In this document: positions 43,929 through 54,103 of the stretch, piece after piece
Layout: the number at the start of each line of letters is the position of its first letter
Position numbering within the stretch: position 1 is the first letter of the stretch
Assembly: GCA_958296025.1 (NCBI GenBank)
Contig: OY282430.1
Location: 1,550,001 to 1,614,000, forward strand
DNA from: an uncultured Pseudomonadales bacterium
GTDB lineage: Bacteria > Pseudomonadota > Gammaproteobacteria > Pseudomonadales > Azotimanducaceae
DNA length: 64,000 nucleotides
Direction of reading: 5' to 3'
Notes under the pieces: generated by a model
What the model was told of the DNA's origin: nothing
What the model saw: the letters and a program-made list of their open reading frames with translations, nothing else
The model's database searches: none
Made by a program: the position numbers and the translations under genes

Positions 43929-44954
43929 CTACAACAAAGTAAAGGCACCCATCTCGTCCAAAGCGCTCAGGCTGTTGCCCAACAGGGTGCTGGCCAAGGC
44001 TTGGCCGCGTTCGTTACCCATGTCTAAGGTGCCAGCGATGATCACGGCGTAGCACAGCAGATACAGGGCGGCGATGCGGAACCGCTCCCGGCAAATGTCG
44101 AGGCTGTAATCGACGCCCCTTTGGGTTAGAGCAGCATGATAGCGGGACGGCCAATCCTCGGTGGCGCGGATCCGCACAGGAATGCTTTGGGTGACGAAAT
44201 AGGCGAGGTCCTGCTCTGGGGCCGAGGTGCAGACCGACTGCCAATCGACCAGCACCACCTCGTCCTCGCCGAAGAAGATGTTGTCCAGCCGCACGTCGGC
44301 GTGGGCTAGGCATATCGGCGGGCGGCACATCTCATTGAGCAGCCCGGCCACCCTGTCAGGCATTTCCTTCCCCGCCAGCCGCGCCTTGGGTGGAATCAGC
44401 TCACCGAAATGCTCCGCGACGACCGGCCAGCCGACCTGAAAGCCGGCGATCATGCCATCCCTTTGCATGGGGTTGTTGTGCGAAATCATGCCGGGCGGCG
44501 GCGCATCCCAAAGGCTGCTGTGCAGGTCGGCGATGGCGTCGATTACCGCTAGGGCCTCATTGCGGGAACAACCGGCCACTTGGTCGCCGATGCGCCAGCC
44601 CTGCAGGTCTTCGAGCAGCAGCACGAAGTCTTGGCTTTGCGGGTCGAACTCGGCGTGATGGCAGGTGGGGGTGCGCAGGCTCAAGGTATTGGCGGTTTGT
44701 TGATAGAAGCGGACTTCGCGCCCGTACATGTCATAGGTGTGGGCCACGGCGCGGTTCTCGGCCGCCGGCGAGGGGAACTTGGCGATGATGGAGGGCGGGC
44801 CCTCGGCGGCGCTGAGATGCACCCGGGTGACCAAGCCGACAACGCCAGCCCCTTCGCTGAAGTGGCTGACCTTGAAGTCCCGAACTGGGTAGCCCAACAC
44901 CCTAGAAAGCCAGCGGGCGCTGAGTTGTTCAGGTGCCGCGGGGAATGCAGCCAT
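43929..44954 (-). CDS. Phosphotransferase of the aminoglycoside/choline kinase-like fold
   Basis: A 341-residue kinase-like protein. It has the nucleotide-binding lysine in SIIAKFPS, the catalytic loop CLAHADVRLDNIFF (HxDxxxxN form) and the metal-binding Asp in VVLVDWQSV. DUF1679/ecdysteroid-kinase-like and APH-family proteins share this pattern. Close relatives are widespread near lipid or xenobiotic catabolism genes, but the substrate is unknown here and antibiotic resistance should not be inferred. Confidence 0.82.
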   Translation of the reverse strand: MAAFPAAPEQLSARWLSRVLGYPVRDFKVSHFSEGAGVVGLVTRVHLSAAEGPPSIIAKFPSPAAENRAVAHTYDMYGREVRFYQQTANTLSLRTPTCHHAEFDPQSQDFVLLLEDLQGWRIGDQVAGCSRNEALAVIDAIADLHSSLWDAPPPGMISHNNPMQRDGMIAGFQVGWPVVAEHFGELIPPKARLAGKEMPDRVAGLLNEMCRPPICLAHADVRLDNIFFGEDEVVLVDWQSVCTSAPEQDLAYFVTQSIPVRIRATEDWPSRYHAALTQRGVDYSLDICRERFRIAALYLLCYAVIIAGTLDMGNERGQALASTLLGNSLSALDEMGAFTLL

Positions 44955-45236
44955 GCTTGTTGCTCATTGTCAGCAATGTGGGGCAGACTATGGATGATGC
45001 CGGCAACCAAGTCCATGCCCTTGCGGCTGGCGCTGAACCTGGGGTTCTCGAGGCCCGGCGATGGGTGAACGCGGCCGGTCTCGGCTTGCGGCTTGTCGCG
45101 GACGCCAGTTTCGGTTTTTTTGGGCCACGGGGGCAGCCGTCAGGTCGGTTAGCGGAATGGGCGACATGAACGAAGTGGCGTCGGATTGGGGGGTTGCGGG
45201 AACCCGGGCCGAAATCTCGGAAAAGGGAAGCGGAAC

Positions 45237-45689
45237 ATGATCGTTGGCATTCACCATGTGGCGGTGGGGGTCCCGGATTTTGAGCGGGGGCTGAAGTTCT
45301 ATCGGGATTTGTTGGGTTTTGAGATGGTGCAGGAGGGGGCTTGGGACCGGGACTTTCCCTTGGCCGACCGGGCCGTGGGCCTGAACGAGACCGCCGCCCG
45401 GATGGCCATGCTGAAGGCGCCCAACGCCTTCATTGAGCTTTGGGAATACACCCATCCTGAGCCGGCGGATCATCGCCTGCGCCCCTGCGACTACGGCTAT
45501 CCGCACTTTTGCCTGCAGGTGGAAGGCATTCAGGGGGAATATGACCGTTTGTGCGCCGCCGGGATGCGCTTCGCCGGCCCGCCCGTCGATTTTGGGGAAA
45601 TTTCAGCGATCTATGGCAAGGACCCGTTCGGCAACATCATCGAACTTTACGAGATCCGCAACCCGCACATCCCCCGGCTCGCCCAGTGA
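45237..45689 (+). CDS. VOC-superfamily (glyoxalase/dioxygenase) protein
   Basis: A 150-residue protein made of two beta-alpha-beta-beta-beta units. Likely metal ligands are His in GIHHVAVGVPDF, Glu in FIELWEY, His in YPHFCLQV and Glu in GNIIELYE. Such proteins act as lyases, isomerases or dioxygenases; no operon partner narrows this. The ATG at 45237 with AAGGGAAGCGG upstream is preferred over 45186. Confidence 0.82.
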   Translation: MIVGIHHVAVGVPDFERGLKFYRDLLGFEMVQEGAWDRDFPLADRAVGLNETAARMAMLKAPNAFIELWEYTHPEPADHRLRPCDYGYPHFCLQVEGIQGEYDRLCAAGMRFAGPPVDFGEISAIYGKDPFGNIIELYEIRNPHIPRLAQ

Positions 45690-45795
45690 CCCGTCCCCAA
45701 CCCTCGGTTTGCAAGGGGGGAAGGACGGTCAACCTCTACGGGCAGCGGTAGCCCACTGGCCCGTTGCGTTCCTCATGCGCTTCGCTGTGCTGTTG

Positions 45796-47508
45796 CTATT
45801 GATGGTCGATGTCCTTGCGCTTTCGTCCGGTGCCGTTTGGCGGTGGCCTGCGCCTATTCTGCTGGCTTATTGCTTCCCCTGACAAGTCGCTGCTGCCGGG
45901 CCTGGACTGCGGGGGCGGGTTTGGCCTAGGTACCGCTTGCGCCCGGGGCGGTGCCGCTGGCCGCTGTATGCGCGGAATGGCGTTAATGGTGGTGGGTGAG
46001 GGCAGCGGGCGGGCATTGGCGTTGTTGGGGCGTCGCGACTGTGGGCGGCGAATGGCGTTGCTGGTGCGCGGCGTCGCACGTCCATTCCTAGGTGATGCCG
46101 CTGTCGGCGCAGCGGGGCGATTTAGGGTGCCGAACCGCTGCTGAATTTGAGTGCGCTGAGCCGCGCTCAAGCGCGTTTCCGCCGGCCGCACAGTGGGGGA
46201 AGGGCGGCGTGGAGGGTCTTCCCGCCGCACCCTGGGAACGGAGCGGCGCACTGCGGCGTTTGCCTGGGGATTCGGTGGCCGCGCCCCGACGGCTGGTCTG
46301 CCTTGGCCGGTGGGGTGGGGCCGTCGCGCCGTCCCCGATGGCAGCGTCCTGACTTGGGATGATGCGTTGACCCAGGGCTCTGCCTCATGGTCTCTAGCGT
46401 TGTTTCCCGGGCGCCGAGTTCTTGCACTAGGGCGCCCGGCCGGCGTTGCGGGAAGTTGCGCCCTGGTGACGCGAAGATCCGGATTGGGGTGCCGGTCCTG
46501 ACGATCGTCCAAGCGGTTCGGATTGCCGGCGATGTCGCGACCCCGAGCCTCTGGATCCTCGTTTCGCCAATCCCGCCGGCGCGGGTTCCCGGGCCTTGCG
46601 CCAGCTTGGCGGTGGAGGGGACGCCAATGATGGTCCGCCTCAGCGTGGCGACGCTTGCGCTCATAGTGACGTAGGTGACGGTGTGGGCGGCGATAATAGA
46701 ACGGATCATAGTAGTGGTAGCCGAAGTAGGGGTGGTCATTGAGGCCGTAGTGGTACCAGTGCAACTGCCCGGTGCTCCAGCCGACACTGAAAGCGGAGGT
46801 GACGCCCCAAAATAGGTCGTCATGGAAGCGGTGGTGGCGCGGATAGGGGTAGTAATAGACCGGATAGGCCCGAGGATAGTAGCGGTACACCACCCGATAG
46901 GGCTGATGCACGACTACTTCGGCCGGTTCATAGTAGGGCACATGGATTCTGGTGGGGCTGGTGGACTTGATTCGGATGGCGCCGTCTTCGACCGCCACAT
47001 CCTGCTTGCCATCGCTTTGCAGGTTGCCGGCCACCTTGGCCTTTTCGCGGAAGGCGCTGACCGCGGTGATCAGGTCCTCCTCCTGGGCTAGCACCGCCTC
47101 GCCGAGCCGCCAAGTCCAGTCCAGATCATCGTTGAGCAGTTGCAAGGCTTCCGGGTAGTTCAGCAGGGCGATGATGGCCTCGTCCCAGCCACTGTCCGGC
47201 TCGGCGTTGCTGTCCTTCTTTTTGGTCTCCAGGAACCGTGTTGCCAGCACCACCTGCAAGGGATAGGTGGAGGCCGGCAGAACCACGGCAAGCAGGTCGT
47301 CGGGATAGAGCGCCACTGGCGCCACTAGGGTTTCGAGCTCCTCCGCGCTTAAGCGTTCAACGGCCTCCGCCGCTTCCGGGTCGGCACTGCCGGTCGCGGC
47401 TTGGGCGGCAACCGCCGAAGCCAGCCATGCGGCACCCAACAAGGCTGCCGCCCTTCCCAGCTGCCGGAAAAAGGCTGCCGACCCGCCCTGACGGCCTTGG
47501 CCGAGCAT
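45796..47508 (-). CDS. DUF3300 secreted protein
   Basis: A protein of ~570 residues. A signal segment (LGRAAALLGAAWLASAVAAQA) leads to the DUF3300 region (LETLVAPVALYPDDLLAVVLPASTYP and WDEAIIALLNYP…). A Tyr/His/Pro-rich patch (YYPRAYPVYYYPYPRHHRF) and a long Arg/Pro/Asn-rich disordered tail of ~250 residues follow. DUF3300 has no established function. The start is uncertain: ATG at 47508 gives a conventional signal peptide, while ATG at 47592 or TTG at 47619 would add an atypical N-terminus. Confidence 0.75.
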   Translation of the reverse strand: MLGQGRQGGSAAFFRQLGRAAALLGAAWLASAVAAQAATGSADPEAAEAVERLSAEELETLVAPVALYPDDLLAVVLPASTYPLQVVLATRFLETKKKDSNAEPDSGWDEAIIALLNYPEALQLLNDDLDWTWRLGEAVLAQEEDLITAVSAFREKAKVAGNLQSDGKQDVAVEDGAIRIKSTSPTRIHVPYYEPAEVVVHQPYRVVYRYYPRAYPVYYYPYPRHHRFHDDLFWGVTSAFSVGWSTGQLHWYHYGLNDHPYFGYHYYDPFYYRRPHRHLRHYERKRRHAEADHHWRPLHRQAGARPGNPRRRDWRNEDPEARGRDIAGNPNRLDDRQDRHPNPDLRVTRAQLPATPAGRPSARTRRPGNNARDHEAEPWVNASSQVRTLPSGTARRPHPTGQGRPAVGARPPNPQANAAVRRSVPRVRREDPPRRPSPTVRPAETRLSAAQRTQIQQRFGTLNRPAAPTAASPRNGRATPRTSNAIRRPQSRRPNNANARPLPSPTTINAIPRIQRPAAPPRAQAVPRPNPPPQSRPGSSDLSGEAISQQNRRRPPPNGTGRKRKDIDHQ

Positions 47509-47811
47509 TTGCTTCGAGCCCTTGGGCAAGCCAGCCGCCGGCCCGCCGCACCGCCTTGCTGAAACTCCGGGTGGATGGATTGGTTGCATCATCTGGCCCC
47601 GCCTTGGTTGCTTGCCCAAGCATAGTCTAGAAGTGAATGCTGAACCAACCCTGAACCGAACGGACCAGGGTCATTCCAAAATCCGTAGAGACACAGGTTC
47701 GTTCCCACCCAAGCGCGCATTTCAATTGGTGCCGGCGACTTTGGGCTGACCTTGGTGAGGGGAGCGTTTTGTAATCCATCCAGCCAAAGAGTGGTATCAT
47801 GCCCGCCGTTC

Positions 47812-47888
47812 GCACCCGTGGCCCAATTGGATAAGGCATCAGTCTACGAAACTGAGGATTGCTGGTTCGAGTCCAGCCGGGTGCGCCA
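47812..47888 (+). tRNA. tRNA-Arg (anticodon ACG)
   Basis: A 77-nt cloverleaf with encoded CCA. The acceptor GCACCCG pairs with CGGGTGC, the anticodon stem is TCAGT/ACTGA with loop CTACGAA (ACG), and the T-arm is GCTGG/CCAGC with TTCGAGT. The wobble A would be inosine, reading CGU, CGC and CGA. A TATCAT -10-like box lies 12 bases upstream. Confidence 0.93.
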
Positions 47889-47962
47889 GCTATATCGCCT
47901 TGAGTGGCTACGCGGGCATGCTGTGGGTGTACAATCCATCCATCCTGTCGGAGTGTACTGAC

Positions 47963-48289
47963 GTGAAGGCGAAAAACCGTAGCCAAATCTTAGCCGTCAT
48001 AGGTACGGGGCTTGTGCTTGCCGGGCTAATTTTGCCGCCGTTGTACTCGGTTCAAGGCGCCGTGGGCGATCTGCGGGAGGATGTGGTCCGCCTTCAAGAA
48101 CAATACAAGGTCTTGTCCAAGGACTTCGGGGCCTTGTCCAAGGACTTTGCCGAGAATTCGGCCGAGGTTGACGAGCGGCTTTCCAACATTGAGGACTGGG
48201 CCGAGGATGTTGACGCTCGGCTTGTGCGCATCGAAGGCGCTGTGGGCGTTCCGGCCGTTGCGGAATCCGCCTTCGCGCAAGCTCACTAA
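47963..48289 (+). CDS. Small membrane-anchored coiled-coil protein
   Basis: A 108-residue protein. An N-terminal transmembrane helix (ILAVIGTGLVLAGLILPPLY) is followed by a heptad-like coiled coil (DLREDVVRLQEQYKVLSKDF, then LSKDFAENSAEVDERLSNIE). No family is recognised; the layout resembles small envelope proteins that oligomerise. The GTG at 47963 is preferred because a GGAG site lies ~10 bases upstream and it starts just before the hydrophobic segment; an ATG at 47900 would read through unrelated sequence abutting the tRNA. Confidence 0.55.
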   Translation: MKAKNRSQILAVIGTGLVLAGLILPPLYSVQGAVGDLREDVVRLQEQYKVLSKDFGALSKDFAENSAEVDERLSNIEDWAEDVDARLVRIEGAVGVPAVAESAFAQAH

Positions 48290-48309
48290 CGCCAGCCGCA
48301 CCAACCCAG

Positions 48310-48574
48310 CGCCGGAGTTGGTCGGCCATCGCCGTCGGCACCGCCAGTGGCGTACTGATGGCCAAGCTGATGAACGCCCTCCCATCCATCCCGGCAACCC
48401 GATCATCGGTGCCGCCGGGATTTCCGCCGCGCCCATGGTGGCAAGGGTCGCCAACCGCATCGGCCTTACGGCCAGTGGCTAGAACCATCTGCTGATGTAC
48501 GCCATGGGCCCAACATGGCCGGCGTCATTGGCTCCGCCACCGCAGTGGGGGTGATGATTGTGCCTATTGGGTGA
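48310..48574 (+). pseudogene. Decayed C-terminus of sodium-pumping decarboxylase beta subunit (OadB/GcdB-like)
   Basis: Three frames together spell the end of an oxaloacetate/glutaconyl-CoA decarboxylase beta chain: GTASGVLMAKLMN, then (shifted) NPIIGAAGISAAPMVARVAN, a stop (TAG at 48480-48482), NHLLMYAMGP, and after a further one-base loss NMAGVIGSATAVGVMIV ending TGA at 48572-48574. Two shifts and an internal stop make it non-functional. The rest of the gene and its alpha and gamma partners are absent. It abuts a tRNA gene. Confidence 0.8.
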
Positions 48575-48636
48575 TCGAGGCTTTGCTTGGATCCGCTCCG
48601 CCATCGGGAAAAGCGCGTTAAAATGCCTTCTCGCCC

Positions 48637-48713
48637 GCCCCGGTGGCACAATTGGATAGCGCGGCCCCCTCCTAAGGGGTAGGTTGAAGGTTCGAGTCCT
48701 TCCCGGGGCGCCA
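48637..48713 (+). tRNA. tRNA-Arg (anticodon CCT)
   Basis: A 77-nt cloverleaf with encoded CCA. The acceptor GCCCCGG pairs with CCGGGGC, the anticodon loop is CTCCTAA, and the T-arm is GAAGG/CCTTC with TTCGAGT. It reads AGG codons. A TAAAAT -10-like box lies ~13 bases upstream. Confidence 0.93.
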
Positions 48714-48845
48714 AGTTGCGGATGTTCTCCAGGCCCGCTCGGTTATCAGCCGCTTGGCCATAGTGCTTTTGGGCCGCGGCAGTTGGTCCTCCCAAGCAGG
48801 CAAATGGGTGCATATCCTGGCGGTTAAGCCGCCAGATCCGTCCCG

Positions 48846-50309
48846 TTAAGTCCGGTTCAGCAGCTCCGTCACCCGATCCATCATTTCGTCCTTGTTGTAA
48901 AGGTCGTAGTAGATGGAGGCCATGACGTTTTGCGGGCCGAAGAAGAAGCGCTCGTAGAGCACTTGGCGGTTGCCGAAGCCGGATACGGCCACGTCTTGGG
49001 CTAGGCGGAACAGGGCCACGCGGTCTTGGCTGCCCAGATTGGTGAGCTCGAAGTAGCGTTGCACGTCGACGGCGATGTCGCCGCTGAAGTCGGCTGCGCA
49101 GGGGGTGGCCATCAGGGAGCTGGAGCCGAGCATGTGAACGGTCTCGATCAGCTTGGGGTAGAGGCGGGGAAACAGGTTGCGGGAGGTGTCCAAGGGGCGT
49201 CGTTGCGGGATGTACAAGCCCCATTGGTCCCGCTCCGGCTGCTGTTCGGCGGCGAACAGCAGCGCCCGCACCGTCTCCGCGGCCCACATGGCCTCGGCGA
49301 TTTGGCCCTTCACGTTCATGTCCTTGTCCTTGCCGGAGGCGCGGGCCATGGCGCACAGCAGGCCGACGATGAACTCCGCCTTGGCCAACTTGCCGCAGGC
49401 CACCTGGTGCATCATGTGGACCACGGCGTTGGTTTCCGCAAAGGCGCGGTTGCACAGCAGCGGATCCTTGTGCATGAACAGCCGCTCCCAAGGCACCAGC
49501 ACATTGTCGAAGATGACCACCGCGTCCATCTCCTCGAAGCGGGAGGATAGGGGCGCATCGAAGTTCGACTTGCCGTGGTCGTAGCTGTCCCGGCAGATCA
49601 GGCGGATGCCCGGCGTGTTGATGGGGATGGTGAAGGCGATGGCGTAGGGCTTGTTCTCCTCGGCGGCCTTGAGCAGAGTGGAGGGGAACACCTCGATGTC
49701 GTTCGCCAGCGGCCCCAAGGTGGCCAGCAGCCGCGCCCCGTTGACGACGACGCCGGCGTCGGTCTCGCGCACCGTCTGCAGAGCCACCTCCGGGCTGGAG
49801 AGGCCCTGCTTGGCCCGCTCGGCGTTGTACTGCGGGTTGACTAGGGTGTGGGTGAGCACCAAGTCGTTGCGGCGGGCCTCCTCGTAGTAGTTGCGCATGT
49901 TGGCGGCGAAGTCGGGGCCGCTGTCGTCCCGCCCTTCGTTGAGGAATTCGGCGGCGCCGGCGAAGGCCGTTACCGAGGCGTTCTTGTAGTCTGGGGTGCG
50001 GCCGAACATGCCGTTGGACCAGCGCGCCCATTCGTAGTAGGCGGTACCCCGACGGCGCACGTCCTCTGGGGTGCGCGGCAGCAGGAAGGACATGGGGTGG
50101 CGTTCGCCGCCCTCTTCGCCGCCCTCGCTGTAGGTCAGCAGCGCTTGCTGCGCTTCGTCATGCTGCCGGTCGATGAAGCCGGCCATGGTTTGCGCCCCTC
50201 TCGCCAAGCCCGGCGCGGCGGTCACGTCGGCAATGCGTTCGCCATGCAGCCAAACTTCGCGGTCGTCCCGCAGGGAGGCAAGGTATTCGGCCCCTGTTTT
50301 CACGGTCAT
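48846..50309 (-). CDS. hpaB: 4-hydroxyphenylacetate 3-monooxygenase family oxygenase (HpaB-like)
   Basis: A 487-residue flavin-dependent hydroxylase that adds an ortho-hydroxyl to a phenol using reduced FAD from a partner reductase. Motifs are YLASLRDDREVWLHGE at the start, THTLVNPQYNAERA, KPYAIAFTIPINTPGI, FDAPLSSRFEEMDAVVIFDN and ATPCAADF. The reductase (hpaC) is not in the window. The ATG at 50309 overlaps the upstream regulator stop (ATGA), giving translational coupling. With hpaE and ring-cleavage genes it points to 4-hydroxyphenylacetate or a related phenolic acid as substrate. Confidence 0.9.
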   Translation of the reverse strand: MTVKTGAEYLASLRDDREVWLHGERIADVTAAPGLARGAQTMAGFIDRQHDEAQQALLTYSEGGEEGGERHPMSFLLPRTPEDVRRRGTAYYEWARWSNGMFGRTPDYKNASVTAFAGAAEFLNEGRDDSGPDFAANMRNYYEEARRNDLVLTHTLVNPQYNAERAKQGLSSPEVALQTVRETDAGVVVNGARLLATLGPLANDIEVFPSTLLKAAEENKPYAIAFTIPINTPGIRLICRDSYDHGKSNFDAPLSSRFEEMDAVVIFDNVLVPWERLFMHKDPLLCNRAFAETNAVVHMMHQVACGKLAKAEFIVGLLCAMARASGKDKDMNVKGQIAEAMWAAETVRALLFAAEQQPERDQWGLYIPQRRPLDTSRNLFPRLYPKLIETVHMLGSSSLMATPCAADFSGDIAVDVQRYFELTNLGSQDRVALFRLAQDVAVSGFGNRQVLYERFFFGPQNVMASIYYDLYNKDEMMDRVTELLNRT

Positions 50310-50770
50310 GATTCGTCTCCAACCTTGTGTGCCAACGGGCCGCCGGCACTGTTGGCCCGACTGGCGATTTTGTCCATCATGGCGGTCAGCGCCCGCCATT
50401 CCTCGGGGTTCATGAACTCGTCAAAGGCCGCGTAGGCCCTGTCCACCAAGGGCGTCACCTCGGCTTGCAGCGCCCGTCCGCCATCAGTCAGCCAAACCTG
50501 CACCACCCGCCGGTCCGTGGCGGAGCGGCGCCGCTCCACCAAGCCCTCCTTGCGCAGCCGGTCAACGACACCGATGAGGCTGGGGGCGGGAATGAGGGTT
50601 CTTTCCGCCAAGGCCAGCAGCGGCCTGCCGTCCTCCTCCCACAGCACCCGCAGCACCCGCCACTGTCGCTCGGTCAGGCCGAATTGGCGGAAGATGGCGC
50701 GAAACTCCGGCATCAGGGCGTTCAGCGCCCGATACAGCAGCATCGGCAGGGATTGATCGAAATTCCTCAT
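50306..50770 (-). CDS. hpaR: MarR-family regulator (HpaR-like)
   Basis: A 154-residue MarR protein: MLLYRALNALMPEFRAIFRQ dimer helix, winged helix with LTERQWRVLRVLWE, recognition helix APSLIGVVDRLRKEGLVERR and wing SATDRRVVQVWLT. HpaR represses homoprotocatechuate genes and is released by the aromatic ligand. It lies directly upstream of hpaB on the same strand with a 4-bp overlap and probably controls both hpaB and the divergent hpaE block. An AT-rich stretch (50785-50820) before it, with TTAATATATTAA symmetry, is a candidate operator. Confidence 0.9.
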   Translation of the reverse strand: MRNFDQSLPMLLYRALNALMPEFRAIFRQFGLTERQWRVLRVLWEEDGRPLLALAERTLIPAPSLIGVVDRLRKEGLVERRRSATDRRVVQVWLTDGGRALQAEVTPLVDRAYAAFDEFMNPEEWRALTAMMDKIASRANSAGGPLAHKVGDES

Positions 50771-50795
50771 TGGATTCGTTGCTTACTAGAGGATG

Positions 50796-50807
50796 ATTAA
50801 TATATTA
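50796..50807. promoter_or_regulatory. Palindromic AT-rich site upstream of hpaR, candidate operator
   Basis: TTAATATATTAA is a perfect 12-base palindrome in an otherwise GC-rich region, ~26-37 bp ahead of the hpaR start. MarR proteins bind such inverted repeats; assignment to HpaR is inferred. Confidence 0.45.
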
Positions 50808-50852
50808 ACGAAAGATATTGGCTGCAAGTCGGATTGTCTAGCCAGAGAGGGG

Positions 50853-50883
50853 TTGCGCTGTGGGTTTTCCCCGGCGGGTTCGT
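50853..50883 (+). repeat. Imperfect direct repeat, copy A
   Basis: A 31-base segment starting TTGCGCTGTG and ending TCGT matches 51750-51780 at about 26 of 31 positions. Further similarity follows both copies (TTCGGC, TCTG, CGG). The two copies bracket the NYN gene. Confidence 0.6.
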
Positions 50884-50958
50884 GCGCATTTTTAGGCCGC
50901 CTTTCGGCCTCTGCCGGCTCCGAGATGCGTCCCGGCCGGTGCGCATGATGCGCTTAGA

Positions 50959-51585
50959 TTACGGCACTCGTCGAAATAGGTCTCGAATATTCGGGACCGC
51001 AATGGCACCCCAACACTTTTGGCTTAGGCCGGACCCCTGCGGTGGAAACGCGCCGTGAACCACTTTGATGCCTTTCGTTTCCAAAAACTCCACCACAGGG
51101 ACGAAGTCGCGGTCTGAAGACACGAGGACGGCCACATCGTAGTTATCGACCCACGCCAAGCTGATCATGGCTGTGGCAATCCGCGTATCAACGCCTTTTT
51201 CCTCGCTACCGCGCATATCCTTGCCGCAGTTTGGGCAGTCCGTAGTCTCCCTGTGGCACGATGGACACACGAACCCGCGTCGTCTCCTTCGTCGTGGTGC
51301 CATCTCAACCTGAACACCGGGGAATCGGGCCAGCGTATGCTCCGCCCATTTGCGAAGTCCGGTGTCGGTGTCGCTAGTGCCATAAGAGCCATAAACATTC
51401 ATCCCTTGGTACGCGATATGCGCGTTCGCATCCACGATACGGCCTGCTGCGGCTGCCAAGCAGTGGCCTAGGGTGCTCCAGTCCACTTTGAAATTCTCTT
51501 TCAATGCGTTGATGGATAGCTGGAAATTCCAGAAATCCACAAATACGCGGACGCGGATGGATGGTGTGCCGGCAGGCTCGTTCAC
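50959..51585 (-). CDS. NYN-domain (PIN-like) nuclease with zinc ribbon
   Basis: A ~208-residue LabA/DUF88-type protein. NYN domains are metal-dependent RNases. The acidic residues lie in VFVDFWNFQ, GVDTRIATAMISLAW and LVSSDRDFVPVVEFL. A CxxC…CxxC zinc ribbon (CPSCHRETTDCPNC) preceded by six consecutive arginines is inserted in the middle. The GTG at 51585 is proposed because upstream sequence is Pro/Thr/Ser-rich, non-conserved and includes a perfect hairpin; the frame is nevertheless open to ATG 51795. It sits alone between hpaR and hpaE, inside flanking repeats. Confidence 0.75.
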   Translation of the reverse strand: MNEPAGTPSIRVRVFVDFWNFQLSINALKENFKVDWSTLGHCLAAAAGRIVDANAHIAYQGMNVYGSYGTSDTDTGLRKWAEHTLARFPGVQVEMAPRRRRRRGFVCPSCHRETTDCPNCGKDMRGSEEKGVDTRIATAMISLAWVDNYDVAVLVSSDRDFVPVVEFLETKGIKVVHGAFPPQGSGLSQKCWGAIAVPNIRDLFRRVP

Positions 51586-51607
51586 GCAAACGCTCGGATA
51601 AAATGCA

Positions 51608-51627
51608 GGGGCACCGTTCGGTGCCCC
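51608..51627. other. Perfect 8-bp hairpin upstream of the NYN gene
   Basis: GGGGCACC and GGTGCCCC pair around GTTC. It lies 23 bp before the proposed GTG start and could affect its translation or act as a terminator. If the longer frame is used it is coding. Confidence 0.5.
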
Positions 51628-51749
51628 TGGGGTGCTAAGAATCAAGCCACCCTTGCTCCTGTATGCCAGGGGGGGCTTGATGGGTTGGAATGGATCATAC
51701 CCTAGGGTAGTGGGTCCCGGCCTGTCAACATTTTTTCCGTGTGACGGAC

Positions 51750-51780
51750 TTGCGCTGTGAGTTTTTGTCGGCGGGCTCGT
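51750..51780 (+). repeat. Imperfect direct repeat, copy B
   Basis: Partner of 50853-50883, 897 bp away, in the same orientation. Confidence 0.6.
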
Positions 51781-52079
51781 CGCCGGTTTGGTCATGGTGG
51801 GCCATTCTCAGGCGTTTTTTTCGGCGTCTGTCGGTCTGCGGCGGCTTAGGGATGCCTTTGCGGACGTATTTTCAAGTCGATTCTGGCCTGTTGCGGGCAT
51901 TGCCGTGGCATGCGGGCAAGCGATGCCCTCGGCCGTGCCAGCCCTCAAGGGACTGCGCGATGTCATCGTCTAGCGGATGCTCCAAGGCCAGCCCCAGCCG
52001 CGCAGGTGTGGCGGCGGTGGCAGGCGGCGTTCCGCCTAAGGGGTAGAATGTTTGCCAAAGTTGTAAAAGGAAGCAGCGG

Positions 52080-53596
<1,517 letters not shown>

Positions 53597-53600
<4 letters not shown>

Positions 53601-53911
53601 GCCTCTACACCGTCCAAAAGCTGCTCTACAACCTGAATCGGGACGCTCGTGTTCGGCAGCGCCACGCGGACGACTTTGGGGATTTGCTCAAGGAGTACGA
53701 CCTGTCGGAGGAGGAGCGGCGGGCGTTGGTGGATGGGGACATCGGCCTGCTCTATGTGATGGGCGTGAACGGCCAGATTCTCATGCACTACGCGGCCTTG
53801 CTGGGCTACCCTTGGGATGACTACATCAAGTCCATGCGTGAGGGTCTGGCGAAGCATGGCCCGGTGCGCCACGGGCTGTATCTCACCACGGACGGACGGG
53901 GGGCGGTTTGA
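53597..53911 (+). CDS. LigA-type small subunit of class III extradiol dioxygenase
   Basis: A 104-residue helical protein matching LigA of protocatechuate 4,5-dioxygenase: VQKLLYNLNRDARVRQRHAD, LLKEYDLSEEERRALVDGDI and LYVMGVNGQILMHYA. LigA caps the active site of the LigB catalytic subunit, encoded next at 54104. The start overlaps the hpaE stop (ATGA), so the two are translationally coupled. The usual HpaD of hpa clusters does not need a separate LigA. Confidence 0.88.
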
Positions 53912-54103
53912 CGCACCCCTACGCAATCGACGCGGACTGTTTGACATTCTTGCTTATGACTCCCCAGCTTTTTTTTCGTTGCTTGCTCGGAACATTTTCT
54001 CCGCTTTGTCGGCGGTTGGTCGAATGGCGTTGCCCAATCCTGTTGGAGAACCACGGAAACGCTTGGCGGTCATTGTGTGTTCTTTGGGTGATTGGGAGCT
54101 GAA

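Noticed and set aside
43929-44954. Aminoglycoside resistance gene
   Set aside because: Only the general kinase fold is supported; sequence features fit a broad housekeeping or catabolic phosphotransferase group.
48466-50031. A 521-codon minus-strand frame overlapping hpaB
   Set aside because: Same strand but different frame from the conserved HpaB; Arg/Gly/Pro-rich with no domain.
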